A DNA stretch of 64,000 nucleotides from Prorocentrum cordatum (taxonomy: Eukaryota > Sar > Dinophyceae > Prorocentrales > Prorocentraceae): the NCBI GenBank assembly GCA_963575745.1, contig CAUYUJ010005669.1, positions 62,001 to 126,000 on the forward strand, in the 5' to 3' direction. The notes under the pieces are model-generated. The model did no database searches. It was not told the origin of the DNA and saw only the letters and a list, made by a program, of their open reading frames with translations. Of this stretch, positions 26,451 through 37,345 are shown one piece after another. Made by a program: the position numbers and the translations under genes. The number at the start of each line of letters is the position of its first letter. Within the stretch, counting starts at the first letter, position 1.

Positions 26451-28399
26451 ATGAGGGAGGCATGTCTGGCGACTTGTATTTTGTATGGAGCGTTCATACA
26501 AATGTTCGTCTCGCGTAGAGAAAAGGTCGGGTACGTCGTAGGTACATTCACATTCCAATTGTTTAGCATAGTTGTTCAAAAGTGGTGTTCTCGCTGTAAC
26601 GTGGGCCTCATTTTCGGATCAGCGTTGTGCTCTCGTCGTTCAGGATGGCGCTCCCACCACAGCGTGGGCTACGTTTCTGGATTCCACAGGTCTCGCAGGT
26701 CTCGCAGGCTCCTCGTGTCCCACAGGCTCACAGGTGTCGCAGGTCTCACAGTCCCCACAGGCCACAGAGGCCCCCCAGGTTGCACAGGTCCCACAAGCTT
26801 CCCTTTTCTCACAACGCATAACACGATGGGGTATGTTGTGAAGTTCCAGGTCGGCTATGACACGCGTGCGCGGATAGTGAAACATCAGCGCAGTTGGAAG
26901 AGATGGGAGGGAGGAATGGGATATCAGATATGGCGCGATAGCACCTAGCGTGTCCTCCCTCACTCGCCCCTCCTCCTCCTCCTTCTCCTGCGTTTGGCTC
27001 AGGACCTCAGGTGGCCCCATGTTGCAGGCAGTGCATTTGACTTTAGCCACAGAGACCCATTACGCCACCGAATGGAGCGAGAGTCACTGTTTGGCAACGT
27101 TTCCTGAGGCCAAACCTCTGGACTTTGGGAAGCCTTCTGAAGGGTTGGGCATCCGAAGTCCTTACACTTCGGCGTTTCACCTGTGCACTTCGAGTCCACC
27201 CGCTCCTCGCTCTACAACTGGAGGTTCCTGGTTTGGAAAGGTTTGGTCTTGGTACCGTGTACGTTCAATACAGGAAGGGCTTGAATGATTAACCTCAGAA
27301 TGACCCAGGTTGCATACTTCCAGGGGGCGTTTCAGGCCCCAGTGCTGGCAGGAGGGCATTGGAATGAGGCCCTGGCCAAGATCTCCTATAACTTCCTGCC
27401 TCGGTCTGACGTGCTGTTCTTTGCACCCTCTGTACCGCCAAGAGAATGACTGCGACAAGTTTGCTTGCCCTGGCCACGCGACGTCTTGTGAAGTACGCCG
27501 ACACGGTTGCGACCGCGGTCCAGAATCCCATTTCGCCGCATAGATTTGTAGGTGTGGTTTTCGATTTGGACGAGCGCCCTCGGATCGATGTCTCGAGAAA
27601 GTATCAACGGCTGCCGCTCCTGACCCCATTCGAGCCGCTGCGGGAACCATTTGCGTCGGCGGCGAGGCAGAAGAGCTGCACCCGCGGTTAGCGATCAGGG
27701 CGACCGAAACGCGAATTGGCCGGCATGCAGGAGGGGGGGGAAAGACAGACAGGGCGGCCGCAGAGGACGGGAGGAGGCGGAGGGATCTCAGACGCGAAAG
27801 AATTTCACCCTGAACGCGCAGGCGTGGCCAGCAGCGGCAGCGGGGGCCGTGGCAGCAGCCGGGCCGTGGCGTCGGTGCACCCACGGGCGCTGCCGATGCA
27901 CAGCGCGAGGAAACACAAGTTGGAACGAGGACGGAGTCCAGGCTTCGGAGTGCCAGCATCAAAATGCTGCCCCCGCTGGGTGTCAGGCCAGGGTGATGCA
28001 CCCGAGCGCAGTGTCCGCCGGCTCGGCCACCAGGGGGGGGGCTGCGCGCCAGGAGCGGCAGCAAGCGGCGCCATGGCGGCGCGCGAGAGGAGGGGATGGG
28101 GAGGGGAGGGGAGGAGTAGCGCCCCGCCTGCGGAAACCCCCGACAGGCGGGGCGGCGGCGTGCCGCAGTCGTACAGCGACAGCGCGTGGGACTGCGCGCG
28201 CAGACGCAACTTGGCGGGTGCACGCCGCGGGCGCCGTTATTGTTACCCTCGCGCCCGACCCCCCCGTCCCCCAGGTAACGACCGTAACCCAGGGAGGACA
28301 AACACGGTCACATAGAGATGCCATGATTTGCACATCGCAGACCGAAAGATGATTCCCATATTGTATCGTAAGCACCACGACCGAGCATAGTACAACAGA
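26451..28399. other. Intron or intergenic stretch with one weak exon candidate
   Basis: 26,600-26,671 is one arm of a dispersed inverted repeat (listed separately). A plus-strand frame at about 27,446-27,640 has good dinoflagellate codon usage (RLVKYADTVATAVQNPISPH, GVVFDLDERPRIDVSRKYQ) but no recognisable domain or splice context. The rest is GC-rich without a supported gene. Confidence 0.3.
26600..26671 (+). repeat. Dispersed repeat, forward copy
   Basis: CGTGGGCCTCATTTTCGGAT followed by GTCGTTCAGGATGGCG is found inverted at 32,629-32,701 with roughly 75 percent identity, 6 kb away. Confidence 0.75.
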
Positions 28400-30140
28400 C
28401 TAGCACATCATACGGTAAAGCTCATATTGTGACATCATATGACAGAGCTGTTCATAGCACGACATATTTTTCGAATGATAAAGTGAACCACCACAGAAGA
28501 GGAGCAGCATGGCATAATCGATTGTGCCATCGTATAATCAAGCGCGACGTACGCGCCGAGGTCAAAGAGGCCACAGGATCAAGCAGGCGCAGCAACGACT
28601 GCTTGGACGACGTATCCCATGTGACAGAACTCACGATGTCATGCCAGCCCGTCGGGGACAACATAGCATCACACAGTATAGCCGACTAGAAATGGTGTGA
28701 TCTACCGTAGTTGAATTCTGTTGATACAGCAACGACCGATTTGCTGCGTCCTGTCAGCCGCGGCGGCCACACAGGCGTAATGTTGACAACATGACACATG
28801 CAGGCGCAGCAACGACCCATCTGACGACAGATCAAACGTGGCAGGCGCCACGACGTCACGCCGCCGCGTCAAGAGCAGAACACAACATAACCACATTTGC
28901 ACATAACGCAGCAGAGCTGAACATAACGTCACAGTGTAAACTGCAGCAGAGACCTGGTAATGCCGAGCCCATTTCGGCGACATAAATATACAGTATCAGC
29001 AATGACCGATTGGACGACATGTAAATCGTGACAGGCATCACGCCGTCACGCCGGCCCGTCCAGAACATAACATAACACATGATAAGGTTACAATTTTTCT
29101 AGGACGTTACATTGAAGTGAACATAATAAAACAAAATTCCATAGCCCAACCGCAAGCTCACGCCGTCTCCTCAAACGAAAACCATAACAGAATCGACGGC
29201 TCCATGAAACAATCAAGCGCGACGTACGCGCCAATGTCAGGTTGGCCACAGGAACAAACAAACGCAACAACGCCCGATTGGACGACGAATCTCACGTGAC
29301 AGGCGTCACGACATCACGCCAGCCGTTCGAGAACATAACAGAGCACATTTCATCATCATATACTAGAACAGTATGGAATTAAGCCTTGCTGATGATTCTT
29401 TGTGATGGAAGAAAATCCTTGGGAAACTTGCCCAAATGAGGGTTGTCCTTTTGGATTCTCAGGATCCCCGCTGGGTTGTCAAAAGGCTTGTCCGGGGTAG
29501 GTCGTCTTGTCGTCATTATGCAGCATGGCCAACTTAAAAAGCAAGCGCAGCTGGAAAGATGGTGGTCCGGTGGGTGCGACCTCGGCTCCAAGATGCGTTT
29601 GGCAAGGTGTTTTAGTCCGTTTCGCGTGAGACATCCTTCGGGACCTTGGCCAGCGATATGCCCTGACTTGACGTGTTCAGGCCCGCTTCGCTTGGGACAC
29701 CCTCACAGCTCTGCGTTCCAAGATGTGGTTAGCGAAGTGTTCTGGCAAGGCTCGCTCGAGATATCCTCGAACGTGTGGGCTTTTCTAGGTTGTCAGGGTT
29801 TTCTAGGGTGGTGTCTCTGGTTTTGATTGGGTTGGATTTTCCCAATTGAACAGAGTAGGTTTGAATGCAGCAGCGACAGATGAATGGCACATTGTCAAAC
29901 GCAGCATCCACGCCGATGTAAGGCTGACCGCAGGACAAAAGCTGGCGCAGCAACGACGTATTAGACGTCACGCCGCTCCATCGGGAGCAGAACATGACAA
30001 ACAGCATGCGTTTATAACAGAACCGAAGGGAACGCGATCGAGAACAATGCAGCAGCGACCGAATAATGGCGTCTTGTCAAGCGCGACGCGCGTGCCGAGC
30101 TCAGGTTGGCCGCACCAACAAGCAGTACCAGACTCGGGAA
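28400..30140. repeat. Diverged satellite with GTGACAGGCGTCAC hairpin
   Basis: Units carry AATCAAGCGCGACGTACGCG, GCGCAGCAACGACCGATTGG and GTGACAGGCGTCACGACATC in that order. Copies are visible near 28,537, 28,798, 28,990, 29,212, 29,943 and 30,040, at 190-270 base intervals where contiguous, with a gap near 29,370-29,850. The CGTGAC/GTCACG hairpin is retained in several copies. The region is more AT-rich than its surroundings. No gene is seen. Confidence 0.75.
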
Positions 30141-30900
30141 CTAACGCCGAATGTTTCGGTGGGGATCGCTCGAAGCAAATTGACTGTAAACGCTTGGCCA
30201 TGACGCGCGTTAGGCCTCCCCCGCCTCACCTTTCTTCAGAGCGTGACGCCTCTCTCCTCCCCAACCCCAAAGCACTGGCCCCCCCTCGCGCAATGCGCCC
30301 TTGGCAGTGCCGCACCGCGCGCGTTACGCACCACAGCATGTCAGCAAGGTGCGGTCGCAGCGCTTGCGCGCACCGATCACAGCGCGGCGTTTGCAGGCAC
30401 ATTGGTGTTCACAGGCACGGCTCGGTGCTCGGTGGCACTGCGGTCGACATGATTGTTGCTGGTCCCCAGGTGCTCGCACACATTTTGGGCGCTCATTTGC
30501 GCCAGGCCACTGGTCAGTCGATTGCGGGTCAGGTGTCGATTCGTGTTCCGAGGCGCCGAACACCGAGGACGGAAGAGGTGGGGAAGGAGGATTCGTCGCC
30601 GTGGGCCCAGCTCCGGCCGGCCCGTCGGTTTCGGTCCTGGCCCCGGCCGGCGTCATCCGAATGTCATACCCGCAGCTCCAGCCAGAGCCGCGGCCCCGGC
30701 CAGCTGGCCGGGGTCCCAGCCCGGCCCTGCTGAGCCTCCCGCCGCCCAGGCTGGCCCTCGTGGGCTCGGGCCACGGCCACGGCCTGGGGCCCAGCCTGGC
30801 GATGGCCCGGCGCCATGAGCCCGGCTCCAGCCCCTGGCCGCCGGATTCTTCGGCCCCGGCCCCAGCCGCCTCCGGAACAAACGTTGCATGAATATGAATT
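30141..30900. other. GC-rich stretch without a supported gene
   Basis: Contains runs of GCCCCGGCC-type sequence around 30,600-30,870 that open long Pro/Ala/Gly frames on both strands. No motif supports coding. Confidence 0.35.
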
Positions 30901-30902
30901 GT

Positions 30903-30942
30903 TGGAGGTCCGCGCGGATCGTTAGGATCGGCGCGGACCTCC
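30903..30942. repeat. Compact palindrome made of the introner-type inverted repeats
   Basis: GGAGGTCCGCGCGGATC followed by a few bases and then GATCGGCGCGGACCTCC: both terminal repeats of the introner-like family back to back. It could be an internal deletion derivative. The minus-strand sequence next to it (31,080-30,945) reads PEPLWCTLNLDEERYIQLPV, which looks coding. Confidence 0.6.
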
Positions 30943-30944
30943 CA

Positions 30945-31080
30945 AGGATGATGTTTCTGCAGTTCCACAGGCAGTTGTATGTACCTCTCTTCGTCCAAAT
31001 TTAGAGTACACCAGAGAGGCTCAGGCTGGGGCCCGTGCCCGGGCTGGCGTTCCGGTGTCCCACGGTCGTTTGTTAGGGGC
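30945..31080 (-). CDS. Weak minus-strand exon candidate next to the palindrome
   Basis: The frame reads PEPLWCTLNLDEERYIQLPV and ELQKHHPWEVRADP without stops, then runs into the palindrome. There is no recognisable domain, start or splice partner. It is called only because composition changes sharply here from low-complexity to protein-like. Confidence 0.2.
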
Positions 31081-31469
31081 CAGAAGGTGGAGGCGGACTC
31101 TGGAGCAGAAGCGCCTTTCGGAAAAGAAGGCGCCAACCATTGCGATGGAGCTCTTTGCATCCTCATAAGTGGGACGTGCTGGGTAGTGCTGTAGGTGTTT
31201 TGCAGAATGCAAGCAGCACCAGTCCCACGCTTGTGGCCCAGAGGCTCTTTGTGTAGTCTGCTTGTCTCGACGGGTCCGTTCCAATTCTCCTTCTCCTGCC
31301 TGCTCCTCCTCCTCCTCCTTGACTCCTCCGTGTCGCACCTCGAGACGGGTCGATAGGGCGGGCGGGCATTTCGCCTGATACTTCCTCACCCGTTACGATC
31401 TTGACGTTTCAAAATCGGAACCGTTTTACAGATGGAGGGGCGAATGGCATTGTTCAAGTATTGATTCCA

Positions 31470-31808
31470 TTATTCTCTCTTTCTATCGGTGCCTTCCTTG
31501 CTCTCCTCCTGCTTGCCCCCTTTGTTAGTCGATGGCCATGTGCGGTCCCGAACTGCTGATTCCTGTTCAAAAAAGACTCGCCTCAGCGCCGCGCATATTC
31601 GTTTTAAATCCTTGCAAGAATTGCCGGATGGAAGACTGCACCTTTTAACAGAGGCGTTCTCGTTTGAGATTTCTGTGACATTCATGAGCAGAAGTTTGAA
31701 CATGAGCAGCAGTTGGACGGATGGAAGGTGGTTCCTATCAGCACAGAGTTCTTGCTTGAAATGTCTTCGCGTGTTCATGGCCAGCATGATGGTTTGCGCA
31801 TCAGTCAC
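31470..31808 (-). CDS. Hypothetical ORF of 112 codons
   Basis: ATG at 31,808 opens MTDAQTIMLAMNTRRHFKQE, continues with HLPSVQLLLMFKLLLMNVTE and CKDLKRICAALRRVFFEQE, and ends in a Lys/Glu-rich tail. There is no signal peptide or known domain. An overlapping plus-strand frame of 178 codons exists, so strand is uncertain. Confidence 0.2.
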   Translation of the reverse strand: MTDAQTIMLAMNTRRHFKQELCADRNHLPSVQLLLMFKLLLMNVTEISNENASVKRCSLPSGNSCKDLKRICAALRRVFFEQESAVRDRTWPSTNKGGKQEESKEGTDRKRE

Positions 31809-32039
31809 ACAGACGGGAGCGGTCCTCCTTCACGACGGGGATCTCGCTGGACGCCTCGTGGGCCGGCGTAATCACACGTTGTCGTACCCGTTACGGCGCG
31901 CTAGAAGAATTGAAGAAGAGAGGCAGCATCTCTCTCAAGTGGGGCCATCGGAAAGATGGCAGGCCTGTAGGGTGCTGGTCTCTCAAGGGGACGCGTCCCG
32001 TACTGCAGGAGAAGGCGTGCAGTGACTAACGAAGAGGGG

Positions 32040-32165
32040 ACAGGCGACAGGGGAGGGGAAGGGGGAAGGGGAGGAGGAGGAGGAGGAGGAGGGGGAGGAG
32101 GAGGAGGAGGAGGAGGAGGAGGAGGAGGAGGAGGAGGAGGAGGAGGAGGGGGAGGAGGACAAGCT
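32040..32165 (+). repeat. (GGA)n microsatellite
   Basis: Purine tract of GGA/GGG units; poly-Gly and poly-Pro frames over it are artefacts. Confidence 0.9.
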
Positions 32166-32299
32166 AGGTGCGCTCGCGTCATATCTGACGTCCTACCCCT
32201 CCCTCCCATCCCTTACCATGGCGCTGATTTTCTCTATCCGCGGACGCGTGTCGTAGCGGACCTGTGGCTCCGCGCGCGCGTGCGTAGTGGGTGGTGGTG

Positions 32300-32466
32300 C
32301 ACGTGCGTGCGTGCGTGCGTGTGTGCGTGGTTGTCGTGGTGGTGGTGGTGGTGGTGGTGGTGGTGGTGGTGGTGGTGGTGGTGGTGGTGGTGTGGTGGTG
32401 ATGGTGGTGGTGGTGGTGGTGGTGGTGGTGTGGTGGGTGGTGGTGGTGGTGTGGTGGTGGTGGTGG

Positions 32467-32497
<31 letters not shown>

Positions 32498-32592
32498 GGT
32501 GGTGGTGGTGGTGCTGGTGGTGGTGGTGTTGGTGGTGCTGGTGGGTGGTGGTGTGGTGGTGGTGGTGGGTGGTGGTGGTGGTGGTGGTGCGG
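32300..32592 (+). repeat. (GTGC)n then (TGG)n microsatellite
   Basis: A short GTGC tract at 32,300-32,325 is followed by about 260 bases of TGG/GGT repeats. Poly-Trp/Val/Gly and poly-His/Thr/Pro frames are artefacts. Confidence 0.9.
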
Positions 32593-32628
32593 CGCGGTGG
32601 TGGCGGGCGGATGGGCGCGCGAGAAAAA

Positions 32629-32701
32629 GGCCCGCGCTGGGGCGAGAACGCCATCCTGAACGACGGAGGCCAAACACCGATCCGAAAATGAGGCCCACGC
32701 T
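32629..32701 (-). repeat. Dispersed repeat, inverted copy
   Basis: Reverse complement of the repeat at 26,600-26,671, sharing GCGTGGGCCTCATTTTCGGA and CGTCGTTCAGGATGGCG. Together with the first copy it could form a stem across the 6-kb intron region. Confidence 0.75.
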
Positions 32702-33090
32702 GCAGCGGGAGCGCGATTCGGAACGATTCGGGAGCAGAAATGAGGCCGGCGCCTCTACGAGAGCAGCATTTTGGGAAAAAATGGCGCCGGCGCCTCAGCG
32801 AGAGTCGTTTCCCGGGATTTCCCGGGAATCCGGTGTGTAAAAAAACAGTACGCGGAGGGTGCGCGGCCATCACCCGGACGCCATCAGGGGAAGAGGGAGA
32901 GTATTTTCATATTGAGTAACTGTGGAGGGGGAGGATGGAGGATGGAGGACGGAGGATGGAGGATGGAGGAAGGTGTTGCAGCATCGATGATGCATCTGGT
33001 GTTTACTCTGGTCCCTCCGCCTCCTCTTCCTCCCCTGGGGGTTGGGGAGGCTGCCTGTGTCTGAATGCATGGGAGAAAATGGCAGAAACA

Positions 33091-33250
33091 TCAATTGTCG
33101 GAGGTCCGCGCGGTTTTTGGGGATCTGCACTGGGTCTCCTTGGTGGTGCCTCCGGCTCCGCCCCGTGCGCGCTCCGCGCGTCAGGGGATGGGGGTCCAGC
33201 GCCGATCTAAGAAATCCGCGCGGACCGCCGAAAGTTTCTGCTTAAGTAGT
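33091..33250 (+). repeat. Introner-like element with inverted-repeat ends, copy 2
   Basis: GGAGGTCCGCGCGGTTTTTG at 33,101 and, inverted, AATCCGCGCGGACCGCC ending near 33,230 are the ends. The tail GTGTTTTGTTCTTCGAAG leads directly into the exon, very similar to the tail of copy 1 (GTGTTTTGTTTCTTTTCC), so the pyrimidine tract and acceptor seem to belong to the element. Confidence 0.65.
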
Positions 33251-33266
33251 GTTTTGTTCTTCGAAG

Positions 33267-33979
33267 TCCACCCCACCGAGAGCCGGGACAAAGTATGCTT
33301 CGTCATGGTCCGGAAGCCGCTGGACAGGACCGTGGCGCATTACACCAGGTTTGGGGTGATAGACCAGTTCGACGGCCAGGAAATGAATCAGCTGTCGCTC
33401 GAGAGGCTGGACCTGGCGGTGCGCAGGACTGGCGGTGGCGAGTACATGGCTAGATACCTGGGCTGTGCCGACGAGGAGGGCTGCGAGCAGCCGATAGCCT
33501 CCATCATAGACCTCGCGAAGGGACAGCTCCGCAGCTGCCACGTGGGCATTACAGACCACTTCAAGGCGACTCTGGCCTATCTGAAGGTGCTTCTCCCATG
33601 GGTTGACCTGGAGTCGATAAGTGACATCCACGCGCGCCCTGCGAATTACCTCGACGGCAAGACCCTCATCGCGAAGATGACACCTACACCTGAGAAGGTC
33701 AGGATGATGGAACAGTGGTACGCGGCAGACACGGTCATCTACGACTACGGCAGGGACCTCTTTCTCAACCAGACTAAGCACGCAATGAGATGTTATGGGG
33801 ATGTAAGTTCCGATGATCCCATTCAGAGGTTGAAGCAGATGCCAAAGGTATCCCGCAAGGTGAGGCGGAAGTCCGAGGCGTACCAGTGGGAGGTCGCGAA
33901 GTGTATTGAGAGAGCCGTATATTGCCGAGAGGGGATCCTTAGAGACATTTGTAGTTGCACCCCCGCAGAGATCGCATGA
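33267..33979 (+). CDS. Sulfotransferase-like terminal exon
   Basis: The acceptor TTCTTCGAAG at 33,266 opens VHPTESRDKVCFVMVRKPLD, RTVAHYTRF; the pattern (V/I)-x-R-x-P-x-x-R-x2-S/A-x-Y is the 3'-phosphate-binding block of Sulfotransfer_2-type enzymes. Near the C-terminus WYAADTVIYDYGRDLF matches the usual YALDxxLYxxAxxLF helix. The exon is 237 codons with an uninterrupted frame to TGA at 33,977. The cofactor loop is in the exon at 24,590-24,850, so the gene would carry an intron of about 8.4 kb holding the 103-bp satellite. Linking the two exons is inference from order, strand and complementary motifs. Confidence 0.65.
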
Positions 33980-34398
33980 GCCACGGTTGCCGAAAGAGTT
34001 CGCTCCGCTACGAGCAGGGCGATTCGTCGTCCTCGTCCCCTCGGTGTCCGTTTCGATCCGATTCGAGTCCGATCTTCCGACGATCTGATATGGCCCGGTG
34101 ATTGGTGCGCATCTTGAAGCAGCCGGTCCGATCCGATTTCGGCTACGTGCCAATTCAGCCTGATCCAGCTCAATTTCCGATTCGATGTTGATTGTTGTTG
34201 TTTCATCGTCTTTTTGCTGAAGACCAAGGGCAGGAGGACGAGGTGATTTCAGAGGAAGGGCACGTACCTGCCAGAAGAGTGCACGCTTTCTTGTAGAGGC
34301 CAACGATGATTGGAGTAGGGCGAACACGAGGTGGAGGATGATGAGAAACTCACCATCTCCCCCATTTCGTCTTCGTACTACTCCAAGCGAAATCCCCC
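33980..34398. other. Downstream flank with a GATCCGATT-rich dispersed repeat
   Basis: Contains CGATCCGATTCGAGTCCG and GGTCCGATCCGATTTCGG and ends with CCGATTCGATGTTGATTG. A related block is at 63,430-63,600. No gene seen. Confidence 0.45.
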
Positions 34399-34614
34399 AG
34401 ACCTCGCAAGTGGTGTCTGAGTCGATGGGGTCGTTGGATCATGCCGCATCGCCGATGCATCGGTGATGCGGTTCAATATGGAGCCCGATCTTCATCGCGC
34501 TGACTTCGCCGATGATCTGCCGACGTCGCCGACGCATCGCCGATGCATCAGCAACCCACTGGCGATTCGGCACTGTCCCCTGCCCCCATCTACTCGGATC
34601 CCAGTGTGAGGCCT
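34399..34614. repeat. MITE-like inverted-repeat element, copy 2 (diverged)
   Basis: Shares its ends and core with the element at 63,167-63,394: GAGTCGATGGGGTCGTTGG at the left, CCGCATCGCCGATGCATCGG near the left arm, and CCCCATCTACTCGGATCCC before GAGGCCT at the right. About 70-75 percent alike by eye. Confidence 0.65.
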
Positions 34615-34697
34615 ATATACGAACCTGCCGTAGCTAATCCAGGGCGGGCGATTCTGGGCGGCAGTCTGGGGTGGGCGTCGTCTCGCGCTGCCCTTCC

Positions 34698-35090
34698 CGC
34701 CTCCTCCTCCTCCTCCTCCTCCTCCTCCTCCTCCTCCTCCCGAGCTCAACGGCGAGGGAAACCAGACTCGATCATTTTTGTCGCGGCGTGCCCCCGGAGG
34801 TCTGGGCCCTTGCCCGAGAGCGGCGTCTCATCCTGAATTGTTTCCCCCCACATCCCGACTGGGTTTGTCCGGCTGCCTGCGGCGAAAGCCCCGCCACCGT
34901 GCCTGCGCAGCAGCGCAGCCGGAAGGAGGTTGAGCGTAGGAGCAGCGCATTCTTCGCCTTCGTCCGCGCGCCAGGGAGGAGGAGGAGGAGGAGGAGGAGG
35001 AGGAGGAGGAGGAGGAGAAAAGAATGATGATGATGATGATGATGATGAGGAGGAGGAGGAGGAGGAGGAGGAGGAGAAGGAGAACATGAG
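34698..35090. repeat. (TCC)n and (GGA)n/(GAT)n microsatellites
   Basis: (TCC)n at 34,698-34,741; (GGA)n at 34,976-35,014; (GAT)n at 35,024-35,047; (GGA)n at 35,048-35,080. The purine-rich strand switches from minus to plus between them. Confidence 0.85.
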
Positions 35091-35099
35091 CATGATGAG

Positions 35100-36245
35100 G
35101 GGAAGGCTTCTTGGGACTTCCTGAAGGCCTCCTTGGGGCCGGAAATCTTCTTGGGGGCCTGATGGGGCCTGTTGGGGGCCCTTTGGGGCTCCTTGTCCTG
35201 TCTCAGGGGATTCTTGGCCCGTCTGACGCCTATGGATGCCGACTTGGGGCCCTTTCTAGGCCGTGTTGGTGCCCTCTTGCAGCGGTTGACGGTCGTCTTG
35301 GAGCCTTCTTGGGAGCCTCTTGGGCTTGGGCCGACTTGAGGCCATCTTGGGGGTCTCTTAAGCTGTCATGGAGCTATATTGGAGGCCTCTTCGAGACTTC
35401 TTGGGCCGCCTTAGGCGGTCGGAAACCCAAACATGCGGTAACCTCAAATTCTTCCAAGCACTCAGGAGAAATCAATGGTTTAAGCCTCCTTGGGTATTCT
35501 ACGAGGGCCTTTGGGGGCTCTCTTGGGCCGTCTTGGGTGTTTCTTGGTATGTCTTGAGGCTGTCTTGAGAGCCTCTTGAGCCGTCTTGGGCCATCTTGTT
35601 GTCATCTTGGCTGCCTTGAAAGCCGTCCTGGAGGCCATCATAAGGCTCCCAGGAAGGCTTCAAGGCATATCAATAGGCCCTGAAGATTGCCCAAGAGGTT
35701 TCCAAGAGGCCTGCCAGGAGAACCCGAGGAGGCCAAAGCCACTGATTGTTCCCAGGTTTTGAGAGGACTCTGATGTTCTGGCATATTTGGGTTTCCGACC
35801 GCCCAATCTGGGCCGTCTTGCTGCTCTCTCGGAGCGCTTTATGGCCGTCTTGGGGGCCCCTTCGGCAATATTTGGGTCCTCTTGGCCCGACCTGAGGCCA
35901 TCTTGGGGGCCTCTTGGGTTGTCTTGGAGCTATTTTGGAGGCCTTGGGCCGTCTCGGGCGGAAACCCGAACAGGCGAGAACCTCAAAAACATGTCAAAAC
36001 CAACGACAAATCAATGGTTTTGGCCCCCCCCCCCAGGCTTTCCAGGAAGGCCCCTTGGAGTTCCCTTGGGCTGGTCGTCTTGAGGCCGTCTTGGTGGCCT
36101 CTTTGGGGCGTCTTGGGCCGCGACGAGGCTGTCTTGAAAGGCTCTTGAGCTATTTTGAGCCATCTTGCGCCGTTTTGTTGTCTTGTCTATCTTGCTAACC
36201 GTCTCGGATGCGATCTTGGCCGTCTGGAGGTCGAAAAGAGCGCCA
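35100..36245 (+). repeat. CTTGGGCCGTCTTGGAGGC-type tandem region with three copies of a conserved block
   Basis: The background is a loose 20-30 base repeat of the type GCCGTCTTGGGGGCCTCTTG. Embedded is a block with GGTCGGAAACCCAAACATG and AATCAATGG: direct at about 35,408-35,490, inverted at about 35,735-35,805 and direct again at about 35,955-36,030. No gene is supported. Confidence 0.8.
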
Positions 36246-36415
36246 GGGAGCAACTTCAGGGGGGACGATTTGTGTTACCCCGCGCACGAACGGAGGGTGG
36301 GTCGACTCTAGAAACGTTCAACAACATTCCCTGAGGGACCACAGAAGTACTCTAACACGTCCACTCCGTGCAAGCGCGGTGTTGGATTGTTTTCTCCTGA
36401 CACCCTCGCGCAAGT

Positions 36416-36965
36416 TTATCCTGGCGAAGGACCCAACCATATGCAGTTGTGAGTACCGTCGTTGTGGGTATCGCCTTCGGTGTCGTTATGTGGCCACGAA
36501 GCGTGTGAAGGGTGTCCCAAAATGGGGCGGGGCCGCCATGCGGACGCTGCCGCCGGGGCCTGAGGTAGAGCCCCCTCATGGGGCCACGAAAAGTGTGAGT
36601 GGTGTGCCGATGCGGGAGTGACGCCCACATGCGGGCTGCGCCGGTGGAACCTTAGGCGGAGCTCCCTATGGGGCCACGAATAGTGTGAGTGGTGTGCCGG
36701 AACGAGGGTGACGCCCACATGCGGGCTGCGCCGCTGGGACCCTGGGTGGAGCTCCTTGTGGGGCCACAATACGTGTGAGAGGCGTGCCGGAACGGGGGTG
36801 ACGCCCAAATGCGGGCTGCGCCACCAGGGCCTCAGGTGGAGCTCCCTATGGGCATATGGGGTCACGAAGAGTGTGAGGGGTCTGCCGGAACGGGGGTGAC
36901 GCCCACATGCGGGCTGCGCCATTGAGCCCTCGGTGGAGCTCCCTATGAGGCCACGACGCGTGTGA
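36416..36965 (+). repeat. 90-bp satellite, first array (about 5 copies)
   Basis: A lead-in TTATCCTGGCGAAGGACCCA is followed by units with GCGGGCTGCGCC near 36,628, 36,720, 36,811 and 36,912 and GGTGGAGCTCCCTATGGGG. The lead-in and unit match the second array at 50,629-52,335. Confidence 0.85.
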
Positions 36966-36975
36966 GGGCTTTGCC

Positions 36976-37228
36976 GGAGCTGATGGCGATGTTGGTGATG
37001 ATGACGGTGATGATGATGACGATGATGGTGAGCATGACGGCCATGATCATGATGCTGAGGATGAGAATGGTGATGTTGTTGATGATGATGTTGATGATGG
37101 TGCTGATGATGTTGATGATGCTGCTGATGATGATGAGGATGACGCCGATATTGATGGCAATGATGATGAAGATGATGCTGACGATGATGGTGATGATGTT
37201 GATGCTGATGCTGATGATGATTGTAATT

Positions 37229-37270
<42 letters not shown>

Positions 37271-37345
37271 TTGATGCTGATGCTGATGCTGATGCTGATG
37301 CTGATGGTGGTGGTGGTGATGATGATGCTGATGATGATGACGGTG
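36976..37345 (+). repeat. (GAT)n/(GCTGAT)n microsatellite
   Basis: About 370 bases of TGATGA with GCTGATGCTGAT interruptions. Frames give poly-Met, poly-Asp or poly-His. Confidence 0.9.

Noticed and set aside
26986-26998. TTTGGCTCAGG as a leader relic
   Set aside because: The match is short, the terminal AAG is altered and no gene follows.
27651-28352. Overlapping 130-230-codon frames on both strands around 27.2-28.4 kb
   Set aside because: GC-rich DNA keeps several frames open at once; none has a motif or consistent composition.
32022-32873. Long Gly/Val/Trp- and His/Thr/Pro-rich frames
   Set aside because: Translation of (GGA)n and (TGG)n tracts; no start context or domain.
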